Origin: Candidatus Omnitrophota bacterium
Lineage (GTDB): Bacteria; Omnitrophota; Gorgyraeia; JABMRG01
Direction of reading: 5' to 3'
Assembly: GCA_013202525.1 (NCBI GenBank)
Contig: JABMQS010000067.1
Location: forward strand, 1-37,129
Length of the DNA: 37,129 nt
Both the position numbers and the translations under genes were made by a program. The notes under the pieces are model-generated. The model saw only the letters and a list, made by a program, of their open reading frames with translations, was not told the origin of the DNA and did not search any database. This document shows, piece by piece, positions 1-8,183 of the stretch; the first letter of the stretch is position 1, and every line of letters starts with the position of its first letter.

Positions 1-65
1 CTCAGAATGAAAAGGTCCTGCTCCGATTATCCCGCAAGGCCTATATACGGTGATTTGTGCAATTA

Positions 66-275
66 CGATACATATCGTCTGCTTATGCCGTTGCAGAGTA
101 GCGCCTAAGAAATTTTTCGGCAAATGTCTGCAAGGCTTTACGGCGAGCGAATGGCGTAAGAAGCACTCACATACGAATAGAAGGATAAACCCAAATGCGC
201 GAGCCGTAAACCGTAGCAGACGGCGAAAAATTTCAGCGCTACGAAGCAATGGCATAAGCATAGGCATACATCGGA
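66..275. repeat. Large imperfect inverted repeat (arms about 80 nt) downstream of apbE
   Basis: Left arm CGATACATATCGTCTGCTTATGCCGTTGCAGAGTAGCGCCTAAGAAATTTTTCGGCAAATGTCTGCAAGGCTTTACGG matches the reverse complement of the right arm, CCGATGTATGCCTATGCTTATGCCATTGCTTCGTAGCGCTGAAATTTTTCGCCGTCTGCTACGGTTTACGG. Confidence 0.7.
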
Positions 276-331
276 GCCTGCTCAGACTGTCACACACCTT
301 TTGTGTATTCATATTGCCACAGAAACAAACT

Positions 332-1285
332 TTAGTCTTCGGTTATTATCTCTATTTTGGGGTATGAGGATTGAAATCGGACTTGGGTAGCAGGGCCGCC
401 GACAGCGATGGCGGTAGAGAGGCCATCTGCAAGCATGCAGGTAGGCGCTACCACCGTGACCGAAAAGTACCTCTTCTCAACAGGATAACCTGTCTGCGGA
501 TGTATCAGATGGGTATAGTAGGTCCCCTTATATTTAAAGAACTGCTCAGACCCGCCTGAACTTGCAACACCTGCATCACTCAGATACAGGAGCCTTGCGA
601 CCTTAGCCCTATTGCGGGGATCGGCAATGCCTACACGCCACTTCCTTAAAAAGGGTCTCCTGCCCAGGCAATAGAGATCCCCTCCTGCGTTCACTATCGC
701 GGATTTAAAACCCTTCTCTTTTATCTCTGCAGCTGCGTAATCAACTGCATAGCCCTTTGCTATTGCTGAAAGATCTATCGACATACCATTCTTCTTAAAG
801 TATACGCTCTTCTCCGACTTATCCAACACGAGATCATCATAACCGACAAGGGAAAGCGCTCTTCTTATACTGTGCGCCGGCGGGGCAGAGCCCTTCTTCT
901 TATAAGAGCTCCATAGCTTGACCAGGGGGCCAACCGTTATATCAAAGGCGCCGTTACTATCCCGGCTCAATGCAACTGAATCCATAATGAGCGTAAACAG
1001 GTCTTCGCTTACAACAACGGCTCTTTTGCCTGCCTGCCTGTTTACCTTGCTTATCTGGCTCTCTTTATCATATATATCGGCTATATCATCGACTCTGTCT
1101 ATAGCATCAAAGGCTGCCTTGAATGCGCTGTCAAAATCCAGCCACCGGGGGCCTGAAAGGGTGACCTTGACATAGGTGCCCATCTTTAGTTCAGTATGCA
1201 CACGGGTCGTAAAGATGAGCAAGGGAACCGACACCAGGAAGGCAATGATTAATATGAATGTTGAGAATAGAATAGGTTTTTTCAC
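332..1285 (-). CDS. apbE: FAD:protein FMN transferase, ApbE family, with N-terminal membrane anchor
   Basis: ORF of 317 aa; N-terminal hydrophobic helix; MGTYVKVTL, AIAKGYAVD, NAGGDLY and THLIHPQTGYP motifs typical of ApbE. Confidence 0.9.
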   Translation of the reverse strand: MKKPILFSTFILIIAFLVSVPLLIFTTRVHTELKMGTYVKVTLSGPRWLDFDSAFKAAFDAIDRVDDIADIYDKESQISKVNRQAGKRAVVVSEDLFTLIMDSVALSRDSNGAFDITVGPLVKLWSSYKKKGSAPPAHSIRRALSLVGYDDLVLDKSEKSVYFKKNGMSIDLSAIAKGYAVDYAAAEIKEKGFKSAIVNAGGDLYCLGRRPFLRKWRVGIADPRNRAKVARLLYLSDAGVASSGGSEQFFKYKGTYYTHLIHPQTGYPVEKRYFSVTVVAPTCMLADGLSTAIAVGGPATQVRFQSSYPKIEIITED

Positions 1286-2379
1286 TAGATCTTTGAAAGC
1301 AGGGCGTCAATATTCAGGTGGTCCTGCACCAGCCTGACAATCATGTTTATCTTATCCTGCTCACCAGGCCTGATCTTCACGATCATCTCTTCGATCCTGG
1401 TGATGACCTCATAGGTATCCTCCTGCACAATGAGAGCCGGTATGCCGCTCTCCTCAAGCAGACGCCTGACCGACCTGTTAGGAATAAGGCCGCAGGTAAT
1501 GATAAACCCGGTCAACAGATCCTTCTTTGCGCTTTGCTTCTTAGCCTGCTTCAACAAAAACTTTATCAGCTCTTCCCTGTCACCTGATGTGATGATCAGG
1601 TTCCTGTCTTTCATATGCCTTAATACAGTATTGGGCCTGGCTGTTGCTATAACTATGTTAGTGATCAGGCTGTACATATTCTCATCGCTGCCGCTTATAA
1701 ACCTGCCCTTAAACTCATCCTTCATGTGGAGCATGGTAGGCATATCGAGCATCTTAAGGTACGGGATAGCGCCGAGGACCTCAAGGCCGTGCTGCTTAAA
1801 ACCCTTCTTCACCAGCTCATGTATCTTCTGGTACTTGCTGGCCTGTATCTTATTTACTATAACGCCCGCTATCTCGACACCCACCTTCTCAAAGAGCGGC
1901 ACAGATAGCATGACCTCATCTATAGGCCTGCCTATCCCCCCTGCTGAGACTATGATCACCTTGGAATCCAGCATCTTTGCCACTGTGGCATTGGACATAT
2001 CGAAGACAGAGCCGACCCCTGCATGGCCTGTGCCCTCTATAACAACGAGGTCATTGCCTTCGGAGACCTTGCAAAAAGAGTCCTTTATCTGCTTCTCTAA
2101 TGGTTTTTTGTCAGGGTTTTCTATATACTTCTGGGTAAAACCTTTCTCAATCGCTATCGGCGACATATCCTTTAAGTTGCACTTTATGCCGAAGGTCTCC
2201 TCTATCAGATAGGAGTCCTCATCTATATTATAGCCCTGCTCCACCAGATAGCGCTGGCCTATGGGTTTTATAAAACCTATGTTCTTGAAATTCTGTTTCA
2301 GGATGGCCATAAGGCCAAGGGATAGGGTGGTCTTTCCGTCGTTCTGTCGCGTGGCTGCTATGAATATCTTCTTTGGCAT
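1285..2379 (-). CDS. BioD/CobQ-like P-loop protein with DRTGG domain (phosphotransacetylase N-terminal-like)
   Basis: N-terminal AATRQNDGKTTLSLGL P-loop; VIVSAGGIGRPIDEV; GDREELI and ALIVQEDTYEV in the C-terminal half resemble DRTGG regions; no Pta catalytic domain. Confidence 0.75.
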   Translation of the reverse strand: MPKKIFIAATRQNDGKTTLSLGLMAILKQNFKNIGFIKPIGQRYLVEQGYNIDEDSYLIEETFGIKCNLKDMSPIAIEKGFTQKYIENPDKKPLEKQIKDSFCKVSEGNDLVVIEGTGHAGVGSVFDMSNATVAKMLDSKVIIVSAGGIGRPIDEVMLSVPLFEKVGVEIAGVIVNKIQASKYQKIHELVKKGFKQHGLEVLGAIPYLKMLDMPTMLHMKDEFKGRFISGSDENMYSLITNIVIATARPNTVLRHMKDRNLIITSGDREELIKFLLKQAKKQSAKKDLLTGFIITCGLIPNRSVRRLLEESGIPALIVQEDTYEVITRIEEMIVKIRPGEQDKINMIVRLVQDHLNIDALLSKI

Positions 2380-2382
2380 AAT

Positions 2383-3201
2383 TTATAACTTACCGGCGCG
2401 AAAGGCCTTGATGTAGTTCATTGCATAAGGGTCTTCACCGAGAAGGGCCTTTCTGGCCAGGTCAAACTGCTCCGGGGGAAGTTCCTTGTTATCCAATACC
2501 GTCTTAATAGATTCGCCGGTCGGGTCGATAATCGCGCCGTCTATACCCGCATCCATGGCAAACTTAAGGAATGTGGCGTTAAGCAGGCCGCGTGCAGGAA
2601 GGCCAAAGGAGACATTGCTTAAACCACCTATGCTCTTTATGCCATTCTCCTTCAACCTGGAGAGGCTGTCTAAAAATATGGCTGCCTCCTGCGGCTCTGT
2701 GCTTACCGGCTTTGCCAGCGGGTCCACAAAGATATTATCCCTGGCAATGCCTTCTTCTTCGGCCCTTTCCACTATTCTCTTTGCAAGGCGAAGCTTGGTC
2801 TCTGCATCAGGAGCCATACCCTTCTCATCCATAGTCAGGACTATTGCGCAACTGCCGCTCTCTTTAATAAGCGGCAAAAATACCTTTAGTTTTGATTCTT
2901 CGGCTGTTATGGAATTGATAAAAGGCGTGCCCTTATGTACCCCAAGAGCTGCCTTTATGACTGCTGAATTGGGGCTGTCTATGCTTATCTGGACGCCCAG
3001 GGCATTCTGGACCTCTGTAATAAGCCAGATAAGGTCATCGGCTTCATGCTGCATACTCGTTGCGCAGTTAATATCGATAAAGGAGGCGCCGCAGGAGAGC
3101 TGAGCCTTGGCCTCTTTTATAAGAAAAGGCAGGTCCTTCTTATCTATAGCCTCTCTTATCGTCTTTCGCGTTGAATTTATGCGTTCGCCTATTATTATCA
3201 T
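2383..3201 (-). CDS. acsE: Methyltetrahydrofolate:corrinoid/iron-sulfur protein methyltransferase (AcsE-like, pterin-binding)
   Basis: MIIIGERINSTRKTI start; IDSPNSAVIKAAL, FINSITAEE, VDPLAKPV and GLSNVSFGLP match the pterin-binding MeTr family; GGAGAG Shine-Dalgarno upstream. Confidence 0.85.
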   Translation of the reverse strand: MIIIGERINSTRKTIREAIDKKDLPFLIKEAKAQLSCGASFIDINCATSMQHEADDLIWLITEVQNALGVQISIDSPNSAVIKAALGVHKGTPFINSITAEESKLKVFLPLIKESGSCAIVLTMDEKGMAPDAETKLRLAKRIVERAEEEGIARDNIFVDPLAKPVSTEPQEAAIFLDSLSRLKENGIKSIGGLSNVSFGLPARGLLNATFLKFAMDAGIDGAIIDPTGESIKTVLDNKELPPEQFDLARKALLGEDPYAMNYIKAFRAGKL

Positions 3202-3215
3202 ATTTTCTCTCCGTC

Positions 3216-3366
3216 CGTCATTGCGAGCCTTACGAAGTGAGGCGAAGCAACTGAAGACGTAATGTCTGAAGGAGTGCCGCGAGCTCCGCGAGCGGCCAAT
3301 CCCAGGAGATTGCTTCGTCGCAGAGTTTACCCTCCGTAGCTTTAGCGAAGGAGGGCTCCTCGCAAT
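3216..3366. repeat. Palindromic intergenic element (CGTCATTGCGAG...CGAAGCAA / GAGATTGCTTCGTCG...CTCGCAAT) with nested hairpins
   Basis: Left arm 3216-3250 (CGTCATTGCGAG, GGCGAAGCAA) complements right arm 3306-3366 (GAGATTGCTTCGTCG, CTCCTCGCAAT); nested CCCTCC...GGAGGG hairpin at 3330-3355 and GCCGC...GCGGC hairpin. Confidence 0.8.
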
Positions 3367-3373
3367 AAAATTC

Positions 3374-3416
3374 GCGCATACAATTTACGCTTCCTTTGGT
3401 CGCGTAAATTGTGCGC
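3374..3416 (-). terminator. Strong hairpin abutting the panE stop codon; candidate terminator or mRNA 3' end
   Basis: GCGCATACAATTTACGC (3374-3390) and GCGTAAATTGTGCGC (3402-3416) form a 15-bp stem with a 2-nt bulge, followed on the minus strand by a modest T-rich stretch; starts directly after the TAA. Confidence 0.55.
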
Positions 3417-4349
3417 TTATTTTACCTGTTTCTTGTAGCTCGACTCTATGGTCTCTACCAAGGCTGTAAGCATCTCATTTACAGGCGTCTTTATGCCACA
3501 GCTCTTGCCCTGGCGGACTATTGCGCCGTTTATAAAATCTATCTCTGTCGGTTCCCTGCGCATAACGTCCTGGAGCATGCTGCAGATATTATCCTTTGTG
3601 GCGATACATACAGACTCGACCTTCTGCAGGGAATCATCGTATACCAGTTTTATCCTCTTTCTCTTTGCCACCCTTGTAGCCTCAAAGACGGCCTGGCGCA
3701 GGATCTCCCTTGTGCCTTCATGCTTCAGGAGCTCACCGTTGGGCAGCCTGCATACGGATGCCAGCGCATTTATGCCGGCATTGATGATCAGCTTACTCCA
3801 TATGACTCCCTTTATATCCTTTGAGATCCTTGTAACTATACCTGCCTCATTCAAGACCGCCGATATCTGGCGCAGGTCGGCAAATATCCTTTTATTGGGC
3901 TTTCCGATAATGGTCTCGCCTTTACCAGAGTGCTTGACCCTGCCCACATCCAGTAACGTCGCACCGTGAGCAGTAAAGCCGCCTACGGTCCTGTCGTCAC
4001 CGACAATCTCAGATATAAGCTGCATATTTCCAAGCCCGTTCTGCAGGGTCAGAATATTTGCGCTCGATGTCAGCAGCGGCTTTATAGAGATCAGGGCCTC
4101 CGGGGTATCATAGGACTTTGTCAGTATTATTACAAGCTCAGAGGCACCGATATCCTTGGCATCTGCTGTAATATTTACCTTCTGTTTAAAATTACTCGCG
4201 CCCTCAACACAGACACCGGCTGATGCTATCTTCTTTGCGCGCTCCGGGTGCTTATCTAAAAGCCAGATCTCATGTTTTGCCTTAGAACGCTCAAGCAATG
4301 CGGCAAAGAGAGAGCCCAGGGCGCCTGGGCCTACTATAGTTATCTTCAT
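3417..4349 (-). CDS. panE: 2-dehydropantoate 2-reductase
   Basis: MKITIVGPGALGSLFAALL Rossmann start; LTKSYDT, LQNGLGN and KLIINAGINALASV motifs of ketopantoate reductase. Confidence 0.9.
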   Translation of the reverse strand: MKITIVGPGALGSLFAALLERSKAKHEIWLLDKHPERAKKIASAGVCVEGASNFKQKVNITADAKDIGASELVIILTKSYDTPEALISIKPLLTSSANILTLQNGLGNMQLISEIVGDDRTVGGFTAHGATLLDVGRVKHSGKGETIIGKPNKRIFADLRQISAVLNEAGIVTRISKDIKGVIWSKLIINAGINALASVCRLPNGELLKHEGTREILRQAVFEATRVAKRKRIKLVYDDSLQKVESVCIATKDNICSMLQDVMRREPTEIDFINGAIVRQGKSCGIKTPVNEMLTALVETIESSYKKQVK

Positions 4350-4364
4350 CTATATACCCCGTTC

Positions 4365-5216
4365 TTATTTTTGAGTTGCGGCCCCTTTTAATTTTTGTAC
4401 CTCTGAATCCTTCATAGTATAGCTATGTTCCTTTGAAGGAAAAATTCTCTCTTCCACCTCAGACCTGTACGCAGAAATGGCCTTTCTCATCTCTTCAGAG
4501 AGATTCACGTACTCCTTTACAAACTTAGGCCTGTGCTTCTCGAAGAGGCCGAGCAGGTCATGCGTCACAAGCGCCTGGCCGTCACATCTTGGGCCTGCGC
4601 CTATACCTATAGTCGGTATCTTAAGCTTCTCTGTAATTATCCCTGCCAAGGCATCGGGTATGCACTCAAGCACTATAGCAAAGATACCCGTCTTCTCAAG
4701 CAGTAATGCCTCATCGATCAATTTCCTGGCTGCCTGTGCATCCTTGCCCTGCACCTTAAACCCCCCCAGCTTATCAGCGGTCTGAGGAGTAAGGCCTATG
4801 TGCCCCATAACCGGTATGCCGGCATTGATGATATCCGCGGTGGTCTGGCAACAACTGTCAAACCACTCAAGCTTCACTGCCTCACAGCCCGCCTCATCCA
4901 TGAAACGCCTTGCGTTCTTCACAGAATCCTTCTGGTCCAGCTGATACGACTCATAAGGCATATCCCCGACCAGAAGCGCTCTCTTTACAGCGCGCCTCAC
5001 TGCCTTGGCATGATGCAGCATCTCATACATGCCGATAGAGGTTGTAGACTCAAGGCCCAGCACCACATTGGCAACAGAATCACCAACCAGTATAATATCT
5101 ATATCACAGCTGTCTAAGATAGAACCCATGGGATAATCATATGCTGTCAGCAGTGTTATAGGTATCCTATCGGATTTCTTCTTAAGGAGGCTCTCTATGC
5201 TTACCTTATCCGTCAT
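4365..5216 (-). CDS. panB: 3-methyl-2-oxobutanoate hydroxymethyltransferase
   Basis: ITLLTAYDYPMGSILD, ILVGDSVANVVLG, GHIGLTPQ and IGIGAGPRCDGQALVTHDLLG motifs; ATGA overlap with the upstream gene. Confidence 0.96.
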   Translation of the reverse strand: MTDKVSIESLLKKKSDRIPITLLTAYDYPMGSILDSCDIDIILVGDSVANVVLGLESTTSIGMYEMLHHAKAVRRAVKRALLVGDMPYESYQLDQKDSVKNARRFMDEAGCEAVKLEWFDSCCQTTADIINAGIPVMGHIGLTPQTADKLGGFKVQGKDAQAARKLIDEALLLEKTGIFAIVLECIPDALAGIITEKLKIPTIGIGAGPRCDGQALVTHDLLGLFEKHRPKFVKEYVNLSEEMRKAISAYRSEVEERIFPSKEHSYTMKDSEVQKLKGAATQK

Positions 5217-6655
5217 ATTATCTTTAAAAACTCCTCTACCACTTTAGGGTCAAACTCTTCTCCGCTCTTTGCCTTGAGCTCCTTTATTGCCTGCTCCCTG
5301 CTCATGGCCTTGCGGTAAGGACGGTCTGTGGTCATTGCATCATAGGTATCACAGACTTTTAGTATTCTTGCAGCAAGCGGTATCTCTTCTCTTTTTAGGC
5401 CATCGGGGTATCCACTGCCGTCATATTCCTCCTGGTGGCACCGCACAAGTTCACAGACACCTGCCATACTCCTGATAGGCCTTATAATATTAACCCCTAT
5501 TACCACATGATCCTGCATCTCCTTCTCTTCTTGAGGATCCAGGGAGTCTTCTTTTTTCAGGATATTGTCCCTTATGCCTATCTTGCCTACATCATGCAGG
5601 ATAGAGCCGTTCTTTAAGTCCTTTACTGTTATCTCATCGAGCTTCATCTGCCTGCCCAGTTTTTCTACATAATCGGCCACCCTGTCAAGATGGCCTTTAC
5701 TATAAGGGTCCTTGGCCTCAACAGCCATAGCAAGGGCTGTTATGGTCTCGATATATGTCTTTTCCGCGTCTTCATTCAGCTGCAGATTCTTTATTGCCAC
5801 TGCTGTCTGAGAAGCAACATTGCCGAGCAATATAATATCATCGTTGCTAAAAGGCCCCTTCTCCTTATCGCATATTACTATCACACCCAGTATCTCATCC
5901 TTGTAGAGAAGTGGGGCCATCAGCAGGGAATCCTTTGCAAGCCCTTTACCAAACTCATAGGCGGCAACGGGATGAACGCTTATCTCAGAGGCTGCCTGTG
6001 ACTTTCTGGAAGCGAATACCTTGCTGGCCAGGCCCCTATCGGCCTCCAGGCTAATACCCTCTGTGCCCTCATCCATGCCAAAAGAGGTCCTTATAGCCAT
6101 CTGCTTCTTTGACTCATCGAGTAAGAATATGGCACCCGAAGCAGCATCCTCGCCTTTTACCAGGCTCTGGATTATGAGTTCAAGAAGATTACCTATGCCC
6201 TTGCTGGATGTAACGGCCATACCGATCTTCTGCAGGATATCGTGCAGCAAAGCCTTGGATGACTCCAGCTCCCTGATCTTGTCTTCGAGCTCACCTGTTA
6301 TCTTGTTAAACGACTTCTCAAGGAAGCCCACCTCATCCCTTGCATCCACATCTATCCTCTTCTCATAATGGCCGGCTGCTATATCCTTGGCCATCCTGGT
6401 AAACTTGATCAACGATATTATGCTTCTCCTGACAAGCTCGAAACTTGCCACGCTTAACAAGACTACCAGCACTATGGTGAGGTTAAGAAACTTTAACTCT
6501 TCTCTCAGGTAGGGGATGGACATCATCAGGTATATCATAAACATAAGAAGCACGAGCGGTACCAGGGACATAAATATAAAGGCCAGGGCAAACTTCTTTA
6601 ACAGGCTCTCCCCGGCAATAGACCTTATCCTGAAATTAACGGCTGCGCTCATCAC
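5213..6655 (-). CDS. Membrane HAMP-GAF-HD-GYP domain protein (putative c-di-GMP phosphodiesterase)
   Basis: Two N-terminal TM helices, HAMP-like region, GAF-like region, then HLDRVADYVEKLG...ILHDVGKIGI...EEYDGSGYPDGL...VCDTYDAMTTDRPYR. Confidence 0.9.
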   Translation of the reverse strand: MMSAAVNFRIRSIAGESLLKKFALAFIFMSLVPLVLLMFMIYLMMSIPYLREELKFLNLTIVLVVLLSVASFELVRRSIISLIKFTRMAKDIAAGHYEKRIDVDARDEVGFLEKSFNKITGELEDKIRELESSKALLHDILQKIGMAVTSSKGIGNLLELIIQSLVKGEDAASGAIFLLDESKKQMAIRTSFGMDEGTEGISLEADRGLASKVFASRKSQAASEISVHPVAAYEFGKGLAKDSLLMAPLLYKDEILGVIVICDKEKGPFSNDDIILLGNVASQTAVAIKNLQLNEDAEKTYIETITALAMAVEAKDPYSKGHLDRVADYVEKLGRQMKLDEITVKDLKNGSILHDVGKIGIRDNILKKEDSLDPQEEKEMQDHVVIGVNIIRPIRSMAGVCELVRCHQEEYDGSGYPDGLKREEIPLAARILKVCDTYDAMTTDRPYRKAMSREQAIKELKAKSGEEFDPKVVEEFLKII

Positions 6656-6666
6656 CTTTTCCTTTG

Positions 6667-7533
6667 TTATAACCCGGCCGCGTCAAGTACCTGCGGCAGA
6701 TACCTCTCCCAGCCTATAGGCATAATGTGCACGCCGTCACTGGGACCTTTTAACTTATCTATCAACCCTGCGGCTATCTCAATAGACTTCTTCGGCTTAT
6801 CATCGCAATGGTCGATCTTCTTTATCAGTTCATCCGGCACGTGTATGCCTGCTATATTCTCATTCATATATGTTGCCATGCGGGCTGACTTAAGCAGTAT
6901 GATACCGGCTATGATAGGCACCCTAAACCTTTTTGCCTTCTTCATAAATTCCTCAAATCCCCTTACATCATAGACCGCCTGTGTCTGAAAGAACTCGGCG
7001 CCTGCGGCCACCTTCTTCTCCATCTTTATCAGCTCCGGCTCAAGGGGGTCTGCTAAAGGGTTTACAACGGCGCCAACGCAGAGCTTAGGCGAGCCTTCAA
7101 GCTTATTCCCCGTCATATCTTTACCCTTCTTCAGGCCGCTCACTGCCTCAAGCAACTGCACAGAGTCGAGGTCAAAGACGGCCTTTGCCTGAGGATGGTC
7201 TCCGCTTAAAGGATGGTCTCCTGTCAGCACCAGGATATTCTCTATGCCCAGCGCTGCTGCAGAGAGGATATCTGATTGAAGTGCAAGCCTGTTCCTGTCT
7301 CTGCAGGTTATCTGAAACACAGGATCTATGCCGATCTCCTTGAGCAGATGGCAGCTCACCAGCGAACCCAGCTTCATAACCGCGCTCTGCAAGTCCGTCA
7401 CATTGACTGCGTCTACCCTGCCTGCAAGGGGGCGCGCCTCTTCTAGCATCTTGGAGGCATCTATACCTTTTGGCGGACCTGCCTCTGTGGTCACTATAAA
7501 CTTCTTAGATTCGATCGCCTTTCGTAAACTCAT
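6667..7533 (-). CDS. metF: Methylenetetrahydrofolate reductase, MetF family
   Basis: VTTEAGPPKGID, NVTDLQSAVMKLGS, ILVLTGDHP and FFQTQAVYD motifs; adjacent to metV. Confidence 0.9.
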   Translation of the reverse strand: MSLRKAIESKKFIVTTEAGPPKGIDASKMLEEARPLAGRVDAVNVTDLQSAVMKLGSLVSCHLLKEIGIDPVFQITCRDRNRLALQSDILSAAALGIENILVLTGDHPLSGDHPQAKAVFDLDSVQLLEAVSGLKKGKDMTGNKLEGSPKLCVGAVVNPLADPLEPELIKMEKKVAAGAEFFQTQAVYDVRGFEEFMKKAKRFRVPIIAGIILLKSARMATYMNENIAGIHVPDELIKKIDHCDDKPKKSIEIAAGLIDKLKGPSDGVHIMPIGWERYLPQVLDAAGL

Positions 7534-7538
7534 TATCT

Positions 7539-8183
7539 TTACCCCTCTATCTTTTGCGGGTGGAGTGCCTTTGAATTATCCTTGGCCCCTCTTATGATCT
7601 TCATCTTATCCAATTCGCCAAGTTCCTTAAGGCGTTTATATATCATTATCCAGCCGCAGTCCCTCTCCCTGTCGACTTCGCACTTCTCATTCTTGGAACC
7701 GCCGCACGGGCCGTTTAAAAGCCCTTTGGAACAGACGGTAAGGGGGCATATGCCGGCCGTGGCATCTATCACGCATTCACCACAGAGAACGCATTTCTGG
7801 ATAAAATGTCCGCCGCGTTGGACCATCCCTAAAAACAGTGCATCCAATGCGGGATAGACCTTCTTTCCCCTGGTGCCTTCCATTATAGACTGCGCACCAT
7901 CGCCGCAGACCATGGCAAGTATGCCATCTGATTCTGAAAGCGCATCTTTATTCTTCTGATAGAACTGCTTTGCCTTGACAGTATGGCATGGGGGATCCAG
8001 TATGGCCTTGCCTGTAATAACCTTGCCCTCTTTCTTCAGGGCCTTCTCCATCTGGTTGACCTCATCCTCTCCTCCGGTCTTGCATACCGTAGCGCACTGG
8101 GCACAACCTACCAAAAAAATCTTTTTGGCGCCTTTTAGAAATCCAAGTATCTCCTTGAGGCCCTTCTGCTTGGATATTATCAT
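7539..8183 (-). CDS. metV: Methylenetetrahydrofolate reductase Zn/Fe-S associated subunit (MetV-like)
   Basis: Cysteine-rich CAQCATVCKTGG, CVLCGECVIDATAGICPLTVCSKGLLNGPCGGS; directly upstream of metF. Confidence 0.85.
   Translation of the reverse strand: MIISKQKGLKEILGFLKGAKKIFLVGCAQCATVCKTGGEDEVNQMEKALKKEGKVITGKAILDPPCHTVKAKQFYQKNKDALSESDGILAMVCGDGAQSIMEGTRGKKVYPALDALFLGMVQRGGHFIQKCVLCGECVIDATAGICPLTVCSKGLLNGPCGGSKNEKCEVDRERDCGWIMIYKRLKELGELDKMKIIRGAKDNSKALHPQKIEG

Noticed and set aside
50-367. 105-aa plus-strand ORF at the left edge
   Set aside because: Lies across the degenerate palindrome; arginine-rich without domain features, likely non-coding.
1430-2212. 260-aa plus-strand ORF antisense to the DRTGG protein gene
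   Set aside because: No recognisable domain, fully antisense to a well-supported coding gene.
2486-3103. 205-aa plus-strand ORF antisense to acsE
   Set aside because: Shadow ORF from codon bias of the minus-strand gene.
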